Source of the DNA: Ditylenchus dipsaci
Taxonomy: Eukaryota > Nematoda > Chromadorea > Rhabditida > Anguinidae
Direction of reading: 5' to 3'
NCBI GenBank assembly: GCA_004194705.1
Contig: SADC01001383.1
Location: forward strand, 124,001-188,000
Length of the DNA: 64,000 nt
Shown: positions 24,301 through 34,627 of the stretch, one piece after another
Numbering within the stretch: position 1 is the stretch's first letter
Layout: each line of letters begins with the position of its first letter
Position numbers and translations under genes: made by a program
Notes under the pieces: model-generated
The model's database searches: none
What the model saw: only the letters and a program-made list of their open reading frames with translations
What the model was told of the DNA's origin: nothing

Positions 24301-25782
24301 ATAAGCAGTCAGAATTGGACAGAATTTACTCATCAAATCTTCACTCAGGAATCGATAAGTATTCAACTCTGCGAAAGGTGACATTTTGCCATTTTTTTAA
24401 ATTACATTACACTCCCGATGTAATAACATCCCAATATAACGAGACATGGCACCTATCGCCGGAAAAGAAAATCACACTCGATATTGCCCTACCATTATTC
24501 ATATTTGTCACCATATTTTTTAAGCTCTAAAAGTTTCCAAGCTCCATTCCCGCGTTCCATAGTATGTTCATTTGCTTTTTTGCGCTTTTTATGATTTTCA
24601 CCGAGAAAGTGAGATTCAAGGATCTGCTCGTTTCCAATCAGTATGAACGATCCGTCCTGAATATATTATCTTTCAAAAGTACCGTATTCTCTCTAATTAA
24701 AGCACCGGTGCGTTTATTTCCAACCTTTGTCCAGGGGGTGCGTTAATTAGAGGGGAGCGTTGATTTTTCAACATGGCCGACGCCAGCGCGGTGAAAATTC
24801 TTGAAAAAAAACACAAGATAACAAACAATTTCATTAGTACAACATCAACACACAATCAAAAGTAGAGCTGACGATTTGGCTTTTTTTTCGATTGTGCGAT
24901 TGCGATTATTTGAAAAAATCAAATGCGATTAATCGCAACAATTATTCCAAAAAATGCAGGTGCGACTAATCGTGCGATTATGCGATTATTATTACTTTTC
25001 GCTACTAGGATTGAACTTCACTATACCGGAAATCCGAAAACACGGTTAAAAGCGCTCCAAAACAATTTTTTATCCGTGGAACGGTTAGCAAACACGTTTT
25101 TAAGTGTGCGAAGGCTACTTCTCGAAAAAAAGTTTTTATTTGCCTTGGCCTTCCTTATCTTCCTCATCATCACCGCTGGACGCATCGCTTTCATAGTCTG
25201 CACGAATTCGATTCATGGATTGACTAAAATCAAAAATTAAGAACATTAACAAAAATCGAAATATTGAGGAACTGAGAAAAATGCGATTATTACGTTGCGG
25301 GACGAAAAAAAATTGAGGGGAGGTGCATTAATTAGAGGGGGTGCGTTATTACCCAACCTCTGTCGAGGGGCTGCGTTAATTATAGAGGGTGCGTTAATTA
25401 TAGGGATGTCCTTTAATTAGAGAGAATATGGTGATTAAACAAATAAACTTCAGCCCCACCACCCTATTCCAACAAAAAAAAGATAAATATTTTTTTAACA
25501 AAGGCAGTTATAGTCAACAGGAGATATTCCAATATTTTTGGTGTAAATAGCCAGGTAAGTTAATGTGCATAATAACAAAAGTGTGATTTGAGTTGCATTA
25601 AACATGTCTTTTTCCTAAATGTACGATTGAATTTGCCCTTGTAAGAGGTCGTGAATTGATTATGATTCATAGCTATTTGATGTGTGGAATTCATTTCATT
25701 TTCAGTGGAAAAATTATGTTTTTGATTTCAGAGTGGCGCTGGTTCGTCTAAGTGCAGAGTTAAGGTGTATGAAGGACTGTAA
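18347..25782 (+). CDS. NF2: Merlin (neurofibromin-2, ERM family)
   Basis: Membrane-cytoskeleton linker and tumour suppressor acting upstream of Hippo signalling. Fourteen exons joined in frame give about 646 residues: 18347-18433, 18499-18627, 19876-19975, 20019-20077, 20123-20332, 20545-20665, 20721-20870, 20923-21078, 21366-21571, 21617-21748, 21988-22117, 22479-22810, 24300-24377, 25732-25782. The FERM domain covers exons 1-8 ([66 protein letters not shown]). A coiled coil follows ([20 protein letters not shown]). The tail ends CRVKVYEGL, matching merlin rather than ezrin/radixin/moesin. Human merlin is 595 residues; the extra length is in the proline/serine linker of exons 11-12. Introns 2, 12 and 13 carry transposons. 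Orthology is strong; the exon 11 boundary is the least certain. Confidence 0.95.
18749..19825. mobile_element. Tc1/mariner-like element (CAGGGTATCCCA ends) with nested mariner-like MITE
   Basis: Ends CAGGGTATCCCATAAACCC and GGGTTTTTTGGGATACCCTG, inside merlin intron 2. Nested at about 19052-19640 is a second element with ends ATTGGGTTGGTCAAAAATT and AATTTTTGACCAATCCAAT and long paired arms (TTAAGACTTATATTTTATC). Neither has a transposase frame. A decayed relative of the outer one occurs at about 47330-47650. Confidence 0.75.
22255..22430 (+). repeat. Minisatellite AAAAGGGGCATTTTTCACA in merlin intron
   Basis: Seven or so degenerate 18-25 bp units built on AAAAGGGGCA(T/C)TTTT, just upstream of the acceptor of exon 22479-22810. 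Not palindromic. Confidence 0.75.
23104..23334. mobile_element. Foldback MITE, GGTGCGTAGGCGTTTGG family
   Basis: Arms GGTGCGTAGGCGTTTGGCC and GGCCAAACGCCCTACGCC pair; the centre is rich in TAAGGCCTAAGCC-type repeats. Flanks TTTTTTAT and GTTTTTAT match 7 of 8. Related to 3784-4169. Confidence 0.75.
23601..24053. mobile_element. 8-bp-TSD foldback, TGGTGCAGGACGTTTCACCG ends
   Basis: Exact duplication AGAAACGC (23593-23600, 24054-24061). Ends GGTGCAGGACGTTTCACCG and CGGTGAAATGTCCTGCACC. Subterminal TTCACCGT units are repeated on both arms, and the inner arms ATTTTAGGACCGCTTTTTAG pair. Confidence 0.85.
24680..25432. mobile_element. TACCGTATTTCC-family element, long copy 3, merlin intron 13
   Basis: Starts TACCGTATTCTCTCTAATTA and ends TAATTAGAGAGAATATGGT; the subterminal payload is AAAGCACCGGTGCG with repeated GGTGCGTTAATTAGAGG at the right (25320-25420). 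The middle (24860-25290) is a GTGCGATTATGCGATTA-rich segment that could be another insertion. About 750 bp, the largest copy. Confidence 0.7.
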
Positions 25783-26942
25783 AGAAGGCAAAAACACCTT
25801 TTAATTCATATTATTAACTAAAACTTTAAAATTTATTCACTGTTGCCTTATCATCTTATCTTGTCGATAATATAATTGCCATGAATATGTGATGTCAATT
25901 TAGAATGATTTATATTAAATTTGTTGTTTTTGTATAATTATCTAAATTACTGAACGCTGTCGACCGGATGCGCAAGGATCATAATCGATAAATGCCATAA
26001 ACACAGTGCATATGTTTCATGTCTGTCGATATGATATGACTTTCAAGAAAATTGATCGCCATTTGGTTATACTTATTATATTACGCTATAAAAAAGTTTA
26101 TTTTTTAGAAACTTTGGAAGAGTTTGGGGAAAAAATACAACTGGATGTCTTCACAATTTTGTGATCTTTTTCTATAAAACATTTGAATTTAGAGGGGCAT
26201 TATTATACCCTTTCTTAATTCCAAAAGAAACTATTATTTTTAAATGCTTAAACTATTTGCTGACTACGCTTAGGGTGTTCGTTTATCGAAGTTTGAGTAC
26301 TTTAAAATTGTAAGTTTTTGCGACGTGGTCTCTTCAGCGCCCATATTCATAATCACTATCGGATAGAATTTTTATCCGATACCATCCGGATAATTATCCG
26401 ATACTATCCGGATAATTATCCTATCGGATAGTATCCGATAGTGATTATGAATATGGGGGCAGGTCTTCTACTCAACTTTTTTGGTAAAATTGCGACTCGC
26501 TACAAATTGTGACTCGCTACAGTTTTGAATTTTTTAATTTCATTTTTGACGGTTTTTTGCATGTTCTTTTAACTTTTTTTAACTTAGGCCTTAGGCTTAG
26601 GCAAGGGTAGGCCAGCGCACGTTAGGGCGGGCTCAAACGTGTGTTTTTTTCCGACTAATTTTCTTTTTTCCGACTAATTTCTCGTTTGTTTATATGACCT
26701 CTTATCTAAGATCTCCGATCCAATTTTTCGGCCTTTTTGAGTCACTTAACACATAGAAAGACAAGAAAATTGGTCATAAATAGGTAAAAATCCAATTTAG
26801 AACATGCTTCACAAAAGGGTATCTGAGTCTACGGAAAACAGCCCAAATCACTGAGATAGCAATGCAATAACCATGCTTCCTGTTGTGAGGTGGCTCAAAA
26901 CAGCTGAAAAATTCAATCGGAGACTTTAGATAAGGAGCCATA
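25783..26942. other. Intergenic stretch with one strong palindrome
   Basis: No gene seen. At 26339-26460 a palindrome (CCCATATTCATAATCACTAT against ATAGTGATTATGAATATGGG) encloses tandem GGATAATTATCCGATA units, each itself palindromic. At 26583-26630 lies a TTAGGC-rich segment (see findings). Confidence 0.6.
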
Positions 26943-28916
26943 TAGGGTTGTCGAATCGAACGTTCGATTTCGAACTTCGAGTCAAATGTTCGAGATTTTT
27001 TCGAACGTTCGACTTCGAACCGAACGTTTGTTCGAAAATTTTCGAACCCGAACTTCGAACCGAACGTTCGATTCGAAAATTTCAAACTCGAACTTCGAAC
27101 CGAACGTTCGATTCGAAAATTTCGAATCCAAACTTCGAACCGAACGTTCGATTCGAAAATTTTCGAATTCAAACTTCGAACCAAACGTTCGATTCGAAAA
27201 TTTTCGAATTCAAACTTCGAACCAAACGCTCGATTCGAAAATTCTTGAATTCGAATCGAACGTGTAATTAGGGAAATTTAGAACTTTTTACCAGATATTT
27301 TTATAATTTTAGTCATAATTTCGTGACCTTTATTAAACTATAACAACCAAATAAATCAAAATTCTTCGAAATCTACGGAATTTTCCATTAAAATATTGAT
27401 GATTTCTTCCGGTTCTTCAGTATTCTTGCTTCTGGCATCCTCTAGTACTGAATCCACCAGCCCGGTTTTGATGTGAAGAAGGTTGGCTGCAGCATCATTT
27501 GGTAAACGGGATCGAAGAGAGTTAGCGAAGAGAAAAGAAGCTTTGGAAAAACACCTTTCTGACGCAACGCTGGATAACGAAATGGACAAGTATTTACGAG
27601 CCAGAATTGCGAGATGAGGGAATTTCGGAGAATTAAAAAAAGCTATTCCAGAGAGAATTCACAGAAACTATAAGCCGTACCATAGTAGTGAGTGCTCCCT
27701 GTGCGAGAACTCATCCAAGGGGATTGAAATATATTGATCCTTTGCAAATTTCCTGAGACTTTCTTTGCATTCCTCAGCCTTTTTCGGCACATCTGAGGAA
27801 ATATCGTGACGCGAAGGTAGCTGAATTAAGGTTACGGGGAAACTCATTTTTAAAAAGCCTTGCTAAAATCACCTTTGAGGTTCCATAGTTAGTTCTGATC
27901 AGATGACGAAGAAACGGCGATTCAGCAATCGAGTATGGCAAATTATGTTGAACAATCAGCTTCAGCACGTCATTTCTCAAATTATCCGTTTGAATCTAAT
28001 AAATTAGGTTAATAAAATTGATTTTTTTTTGAATTGTCATACTTTCGAGTAATTCGGACTGAATATCGAAGGAGTGTTTCCGTTCGTGCCTTCTTCGCGC
28101 TTGAACCATCGAATTTTACCATAGCTTCGTTATGTTTTGCAGATTGTAGATGAGAAGATAGATTTGTTGTGGCTCCACTTTTTCCAAGCGAATATTCAGC
28201 ACCACACTTGCAAACTGCCTTGTCGCCCTTTTTCACAAAAGTTGCCCAAACGTCGCTCGGCATAACGTATTTCCTCTAATATAACCACCCCCCTAAATTC
28301 AAAAAACGTGTTTGTGGCGTTGTGTTTTTGACCCACTTTTCGATCACTTCTCCCAAGCAAGTTACCACTCCTTCTGTAGCTCATCTCACTGGCTACAAAA
28401 TGGGTCATAACTTGCCTGAGAGAAGTGACGAAAAAGTGGGTCGAAAACGCAATGCCAAGAACACGATTTTGAATCAAAGGGGGGGGGGGGTGGTTATATT
28501 AGAGGAAATACGGTAACTGTTAAACTAAAAGCATCAAGAACATTTACAGAATCATGAAAACTAGCATGGAATAAATGTCAGATTCGAAGCTTGAATTTGA
28601 AATAATCAGAACTTTATAAATCGAACATGTGAAAATTGTATGATTCAAACTTCGAATCGAACGTTCGAAAATTTCGAACCGAACGTTCGAAAATTTCGAA
28701 CTCGAACTTCGAATCGAACCGAACGTTCGAAAATTTCGAACTCGAACTTCGAATCGAACCGAACGTTCGACAATTTTCGAACTCGAACTTCGAATCGAAC
28801 CGAACGTTCGAAATTTTCGAACTCGAACTTCGAATCGAACCGAACGTTCGAAAATTTCGAACTTCGAATGTTCGTCGAATCGAACGTTCGAAAATTTCGA
28901 ACGTTTGACAACCCTA
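26943..28916 (-). mobile_element. hAT transposon, internally deleted, with nested MITE
   Basis: Exact 8-bp duplication GAGCCATA (26935-26942 and 28917-28924); ends TAGGGTTGTCGAA and TTTGACAACCCTA. Subterminal arrays of CGAACTTCGAA / AACGTTCGATTCGAAAATTT units on both sides (26950-27260 and 28640-28905), mirrored. Minus-strand coding remnants: a BED zinc finger at 28009-28263 (VCKCGAEYSLG, TTNLSSHLQSAKH) and a hAT C-terminal dimerisation block at 27356-27589 (SVASERCFSKASFLFANSLR). The catalytic middle is missing, so it is non-autonomous. Confidence 0.88.
28262..28515. mobile_element. TACCGTATTTCC-family MITE, copy 4
   Basis: Left ACGTATTTCCTCTAATATAACC, right GGTTATATTAGAGGAAATACGGTA, with CCACCCCCC / GGGGGGGGTGG payload, nested in the hAT element. 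Inner arms pair around TTTGTAGCCAGTGAGATGAG-like sequence. Confidence 0.8.
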
Positions 28917-28924
28917 GAGCCATA

Positions 28925-29962
28925 TAAACAAACGAGAAATTAGTCGAAAAGAAAAGAAAATTAGTCGGAAAAAGAAGTAAATTAGTCGGGAAAAAGTATT
29001 TAGTAGGAGAAAAACGTATTTTAATCGGAAATGAAATTAGTCGGAAAAAATAGTGTTTTAGTCGGAGAAAAAGTGTTTTAGTGAGAGAAAAAAGTGTTTT
29101 AGTCAGAGAAAAAAGTATTGTCCATAAAAAGTCAGGAATTTTTCTGGAAGAGTCTTATTTTTTCTTCGGACCATTTGTTTTGATTTCTTTTAAATCAAGA
29201 CGTAGGAAGTTTGAATTGTTTTAATTTCCGAATCTTTTCCACATTTTCAAGCGGTCGGATTTTGGACTGGAATACCAATAAAAAGACACATTTCATCTGA
29301 ATTCTTGCCCGGTCTCCAAGCTTACTTTCAATTTTTGGGCGATTTACTTGGATTTTTCTGAAAAGCAATACTCAATTTAGCATCACTACGGCAGCCGGAC
29401 ATTTGGCATAAATTGTGCCAAATGTCCGCCGGAGGAAAATTTTTTTAGCCCACTTTTTGGCGACGGAACGAGCTGATTTTTTCAGGATCAATTCTTCTCA
29501 GCTATATCTACTGATCCTGAAAAAGTCAGCTCGTTCTGTCTTCAAAAAGTGGGCTAAAAAATTTTCCCTCCGGCGTACATTTGGCACAATTTATGCCAAA
29601 TGTCCGGTTGCCCATCACTACACCACCGTATTATAATCCGTAATTTACCTGTTAAAAACAATCTCTAAGTTCTTCATTTGTACTATCCTCTTTACTTATA
29701 ATGTTGTTTGCTGATTATGTGCCATGATTTTACCATTTGGCTTACGATAATAATAATAAAAAAATTACATTTTTCTTTACTTCACTTTTTGGTCATTATT
29801 AAATAACAAATTATAAATTATCAAGATAAGACTTTACAGTAATTATTTAATTTTTTTGAGCAGTGCATATACTCCATAGAGATTTGTGTTTCCGAATAAC
29901 GATAATTAAGCTTTTTCAGATCAAATTGCTTTATATTTGTGCTTGCAAAGATATAGGTTGAT
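28925..29962. other. Spacer upstream of PPIL1
   Basis: Includes a tract of TTAGTCGGA(A/G)AAAA-type repeats (28940-29120) and the MITE 29400-29613. No gene recognised; the last 300 bp should contain the PPIL1 promoter. Confidence 0.5.
29400..29613. mobile_element. 8-bp-TSD foldback MITE, GGCAGCCGGACATTTGG
   Basis: Exact duplication ATCACTAC (29392-29399, 29614-29621). Ends GGCAGCCGGACATTTGGCA and GCCAAATGTCCGGTTGCCC; almost the whole 214 bp is a hairpin, and each arm tip has its own small palindrome (TTTGGCATAAATTGTGCCAAA). Confidence 0.85.
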
Positions 29963-30797
29963 ATGGCCAACAGCAACCCAGCTTATGTTACTCTGGATAC
30001 TTCGTAAGATTTTACTCATGCTATTACAAACTTCTTAATATGGAATCTAGCTATAATTTGTTCAGGATGGGAAAAATCGTTGTAGAACTATATTGGAATC
30101 ACGCACCACGCACCTGCCAAAACTTTGCTGAACTTGCTAGGAAGGGATATTACAATGGTAAAAATGTGTATTTGTGTTAAAATATTTTAACTTGCTATCT
30201 CAGGAACCATTTTTCACCGAGTAATTCAAGGTTGGCTTCATATTTTGAGCTGAAACATTAATTTATTCGCTCTACATTAGATTTTATGATCCAGGGTGGT
30301 GATCCGACAGGAACAGGCAAGTCACTTCAGTCTATGGTTTCTATTACTCTTTTTGGTGTTCAGGGCGTGGAGGTTCGTCTATATATGGAGCCAAGTTTGA
30401 AGACGAAATTTCGGATTCATTAAAACACACGGGAGCTGGCATCATATCGATGGCAAACTCAGGGCCTAATACTCAAGGGTCGCAGGTAGGGAAGTTATTT
30501 TTAAAAATTTTTAGCTTATAGCATTGAATTGCAGTTCTTTATTACGTTGGCTCCTACTCAACATCTGGACGGCAAACACACGATATTCGGACGGGTCTCA
30601 AGTGGCATGAAGGTTGGTTTTCTTCGCAGTTTTAATGCACAATCTGCCCAGGGTCTAAATATTACTGATAAACTAAATTTAAGGTGGTGCAGAAGATTGG
30701 CGAAATTTCTACGGATAACAGCGACCGTCCAACTCTCGAGGTGAAAATCCAAAAGGCGTATCCAACTGCGGACCAATTAGATTCGCGATTTGTTTAG
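29963..30797 (+). CDS. PPIL1: Peptidyl-prolyl cis-trans isomerase-like 1 (cyclophilin)
   Basis: Spliceosomal cyclophilin catalysing prolyl isomerisation. Seven exons (29963-30003, 30066-30157, 30204-30230, 30281-30316, 30364-30485, 30535-30612, 30684-30797) join to 169 codons plus stop; human PPIL1 has 166. The fold's hallmark blocks are all present: [81 protein letters not shown]. The catalytic Arg (FHRVI), the Gln of QGGD and the Phe of QFFIT are conserved. Intron 4 (30317-30363) is GC-AG, required by the frame. All introns are 46-71 bp. Complete, undamaged. Confidence 0.96.
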
Positions 30798-30927
30798 TTC
30801 CTTGACTTGATCTCGTATTGAATTATAATTCCGTTGAATAAAATCGTTACCATTCCATTACCGCATTATATCTTAGAAAGTTTTGATTTTTGCGGCTGGT
30901 GTAGATCCATAGGCTGAAAGGCTAAGT

Positions 30928-31099
30928 TTTACTATACACCCTTCACTCAAGTGTAGTATACACCCTTCAGTCAAATTAGCTTGGGGGACCAAGGCAACTT
31001 TTTTTAAAATAAAATAATTTTAAAAATTATGCCTTGGTCCCCCAAGCTAATTGACTGAAGGGTGTATACTACACTTGAGTGAAGGGTGTATACTACACT
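30928..31099. repeat. Foldback with duplicated TATACACCCTTCA units
   Basis: Arms start with CTTCACTCAAGTGTAGTATA, a repeated TATACACCCTTCA(C/G)TCAA unit, then AGCTTGGGGGACCAAGGCA, all mirrored on the other side. Lies just 3' of PPIL1. No clear target duplication. Confidence 0.75.
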
Positions 31100-31544
31100 T
31101 GATCCGGCTGAAATTAAATACGGGGCAAAGGTAAAGCACTCTTGTTGGCGCTTTTAACAGTTCTCTGCCAAAGCTCTTTAATCAGGACTCGGATCTGTAA
31201 TTTTTAAGAAGACTTGTACTTTTTAGTGCTTAGGCTTTTTTATTTTCATAATCATGTTTAAAAAGCTTCCAAATATTAGTAAGCAGCAGTGATGTAATTT
31301 CGCTCCGGATCTGGTTCTGAAATCCTAGTTTTAAAGAATTGGCTCTCACTCCCGGTTCTCAACTTCAAAAAGTGTGCTCCTGTTCTGGCTCTCAAAACTG
31401 TTTGAAAATTTTCGCTCCCGCTCTGGCTCTTACTCGAAGCGAGAGTCAGAGCAGAGCCGGAGGCAAAGAATTAGACGTATATATTTATTGTGCGCATATA
31501 TAATAATATACCAAATTGAAATTTGCTCTGGATAGGGTTCCGAG

Positions 31545-34500
31545 CAGGGTTTCCAATAATGACAGTGACAATGACACTGACAGTGACAAAGACGGTTCGT
31601 ACTCATTTGATCACAACTCATTTGATCCCACTCATTTGATCCATTCATTTAATCCCAACTCATTTGATCATAACTCATTTCATACCACCTCATTTGATCC
31701 CAATTTCGGTACTAGGCTAATTTAACCCGGTAAATTCATTCCCCGGCAAATTTATCGTCCAGTCTTTCCCAAGTACTAGGGTTTCAATCCGCCTAGCAGC
31801 ATTAAATTTTTTGTGCTTATTTCATAATCTTTTCGGGGTAAATCTGTTCTAGGGAGCCCATACCACACTGAACGCCTCAAATATCCCCGAGCCACTTCAA
31901 ACCACTCTAGAATACTTCGAATGGCTCTAAAGCAACTGGATATTGAGATGACGAGCCGACCTGTTGACTGATCGATCATCCAAGTATAAGTCAACCTGGA
32001 CCATCCGGAAAGTTCCAGATCGGAATAGCTCGAATAACGTGGTATTCTTCTCTTTCTGAGGTCTCTGTTGTTGTTTTCTAGCTTTCTTAAAAGCTAAATC
32101 GTACAGACTGAAAATTTCTTATTTACTTGACCATAGTTTCATACTTATCCAAACACAACCAGAAGAGAAGCACTTTTTATTGATAAAATAGAAGATTTCT
32201 TTAACAATTGTAATGAACAAACAAAAATGACAAACGTAAAACATCATATCAGTTTTAGAAGTCCTCATTTTCTTCTTCTCCCACATCAACAACTAGAAAA
32301 TTTGCCAGATGATGCTGTTCGGCTTTTAAGAACTCCATTCGATCTGACGGCTGATAAGCACGAAACAAAATTTTTATATTCGCTTCGCGGCAGTCATCTA
32401 GACGACGCGGCTGGCGCAGCACTTCAACAGGATTCACTCTTACTAGACTCTAGATGGTCAAAAAATTCAATCTTTAGGACTGATTTATAGGATGACATAC
32501 CTGACGACCAGTTGTCACGTCTTCTCTTCTTCGGCGTTGACTCGAGAAATGAGTTGGCTCTAGGTTGATCTTGGCCTTGCGAAAACGCTTATTGAAGACT
32601 CTCTATACATATTTGAGAATTGAGTAGGCGAAGACCGTCGACTGAACCAAAGAAAGTTTTTGCCGTACCCCGCACTTACTCATCTTGATGCAGCGTCAGT
32701 TTTGAATTGTTCCGTTACTCACTACCCTGCTTTTCACAAATTCATAGCCACCTGCAATCAGGCACTGCTTTCCTCGATTTGCTAGAGACAAAATCCCCTG
32801 AAATACCCAATAAAGGAGAAAAAAATTAACTAAGGTTCGTAACCTGAACAGATGGTTGATACGGCAAGTTTTCACCTTCGTTAGGCCCACCGATCAGCGA
32901 GGCATCACCCACGTTCATAGCCATCGATATTGCTAAAGCCAAACCAATAACAAAGATTTTTCTACCAAATTAAACTTAAGAAAAGACCACCATGCTTTCC
33001 AAAAACTTTGAAATACAAATTTTTGAAATCGGGATCAAATGAGGTGGGATCAAATGAGTTGTGATCAAATGAGGTGGGATTAAATGAGGCGGGATCAAAT
33101 GAGGTGAGATCAAATGAGTTGTGATCAAATGAGTTGGGATTAAATAAATAAGTGGGATCAAATGAGTGGGATCAAATGAGTGGGATCAAATGAGTTGTGA
33201 TCAAATGAGTGTGTACGACAATGACAGTGACATCAAAGTGTCAGTGTCACTGTCAGTGTCACTGTCATTTTAAAAATGCGCTTCTTCAAAATGACAGTGA
33301 CACTGACAGTGACACTGACATTTTGATGTCACTGTCAGTGTCAAACATTGATAACGTCATTGTTGCTGTGTTACTTTCATAACCGAAAAATATCTAATTT
33401 TCTATGTTTCCTGAACTTTATTGACTGGAAATATAATCAACAAAACTAACGAATGACTTTGTGGACATCTCTTGTCATCTCTGCTTCATGTTTTCGATAA
33501 GAGCATCAAGGGTAGCATTCGAATTTTTCGTTCGATTTTCTTGATTTGTGACTTATGGACGGTAGGCAGCTTAAGAAAACAGTGTTAACAGAACATCCAA
33601 TGCAACTAAGATACCATTTGATTTTCCACTCAGCCGCCATCCAAAGTTCAGCGTCATTCAGAGCATAAGAAGTCGAAGAGCGCAAAGCCGCAGCAATTGT
33701 AAATACTTGATCGATCCATATTCTGTTCTTTGTCAGTACACATGCGAATTTTTCATCCTAGAATATCGTTTACTAAAGAAGTCACTAGGGTGTTAGAAAT
33801 ACTTCAGTTTAGTGCGCTTCCTACGCTGTAGGCATCAACGTCTTCAATGACTGCATTTCTCCAAAAGACTGTTTGACTTGACTGCGCTCATGCAATTGTT
33901 GTAAAAAGCTAACTGCAACTAGTCAAAAACAGAAGTAAACTTATACCAGATATACGTAACTTCTTCAATTTGGGAGAAATGTTCACCTTTCTTACGACAA
34001 AATCATCTTCTTGTAGCCCGAGAAATGAATAACATCATTCTTGCGTCGGCATTGCAAACACATCTTCAAAGGCTGAGTGGAGCCATTCTGAAAAATAGAC
34101 TGGACATGTATAAAAGTCAATCTAAGATTATTTCCCCAAGGACGAACCTTGTAGTTGTAGCATTGCTCAAGGTCTAAGTTGACAGCAATGTGATGCGATG
34201 TTTCTGTGCCTAGAATCAAGATGTCGCCGAAGAATAATCGTTGTTTTGGTCATCTCCTTTACAAACAAATATTCACAGAAGGTAACTGAAAGAGAACCAA
34301 CCTCTCGACAGTCATTGTATCTTGCTTTTTTGAATCCGTTTAGTTGAGTGAAATTTTGCTATATCAGGTCGAGCTTCTTTCTTTTGCCGTAACTGGACTC
34401 TCGAAAGAGTTGGCATCCGGGTTCTCGATCTTATTAACTATAAAAAGCAGTAGTTGAAAAATAAATAATACCAGAGATATCAATTGACGTCACTAAAGTC

Positions 34501-34620
34501 AGTGTGACAGTGACAATGACAGTAACACTTTGATGTCACTGTCATTGTCACTGTCACTGTCAGTGTCACACTGACTATAGTGACGTCAGTGTCACTGTCA
34601 CACAAAAATTGGAAACCCTG
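31545..34620 (-). mobile_element. 8-bp-TSD transposon with BED-like and FLYWCH-like remnants
   Basis: Exact duplication GTTCCGAG (31537-31544, 34621-34628); ends CAGGGTTTCCAAT and ATTGGAAACCCTG. Both subterminal regions carry GACAGTGACA/CTGTCACTGT arrays, and AACTCATTTGATCCCA arrays lie at 31595-31705 and, inverted, at 33030-33210. Minus-strand coding traces: a BED-like finger near 34180-34290 (FCEYLFVKEMTKT, LRRHLDSRH), a cysteine pair block CLQCRRKNDV (about 34060), and a FLYWCH-like block at 32670-32890 (NRGKQCLIAGGYEFVKS) in which the expected Trp is TGA. An acidic C-terminus ends at about 32255. Decayed; the superfamily is uncertain. Confidence 0.75.
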
Positions 34621-34627
34621 GTTCCGA

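Noticed and set aside
26774..27271. Arg/Phe/Asn-rich frames on both strands around 27 kb and 28.7 kb
   Set aside because: They are translations of the CGAACTTCGAA subterminal arrays of the hAT element, open in several frames because of the repeat.
33992..34219. Zinc-binding host protein gene suggested by CLQCRRKN
   Set aside because: It lies wholly inside the GTTCCGAG-flanked element, beside BED- and FLYWCH-like remnants, so it is more likely transposon-derived.
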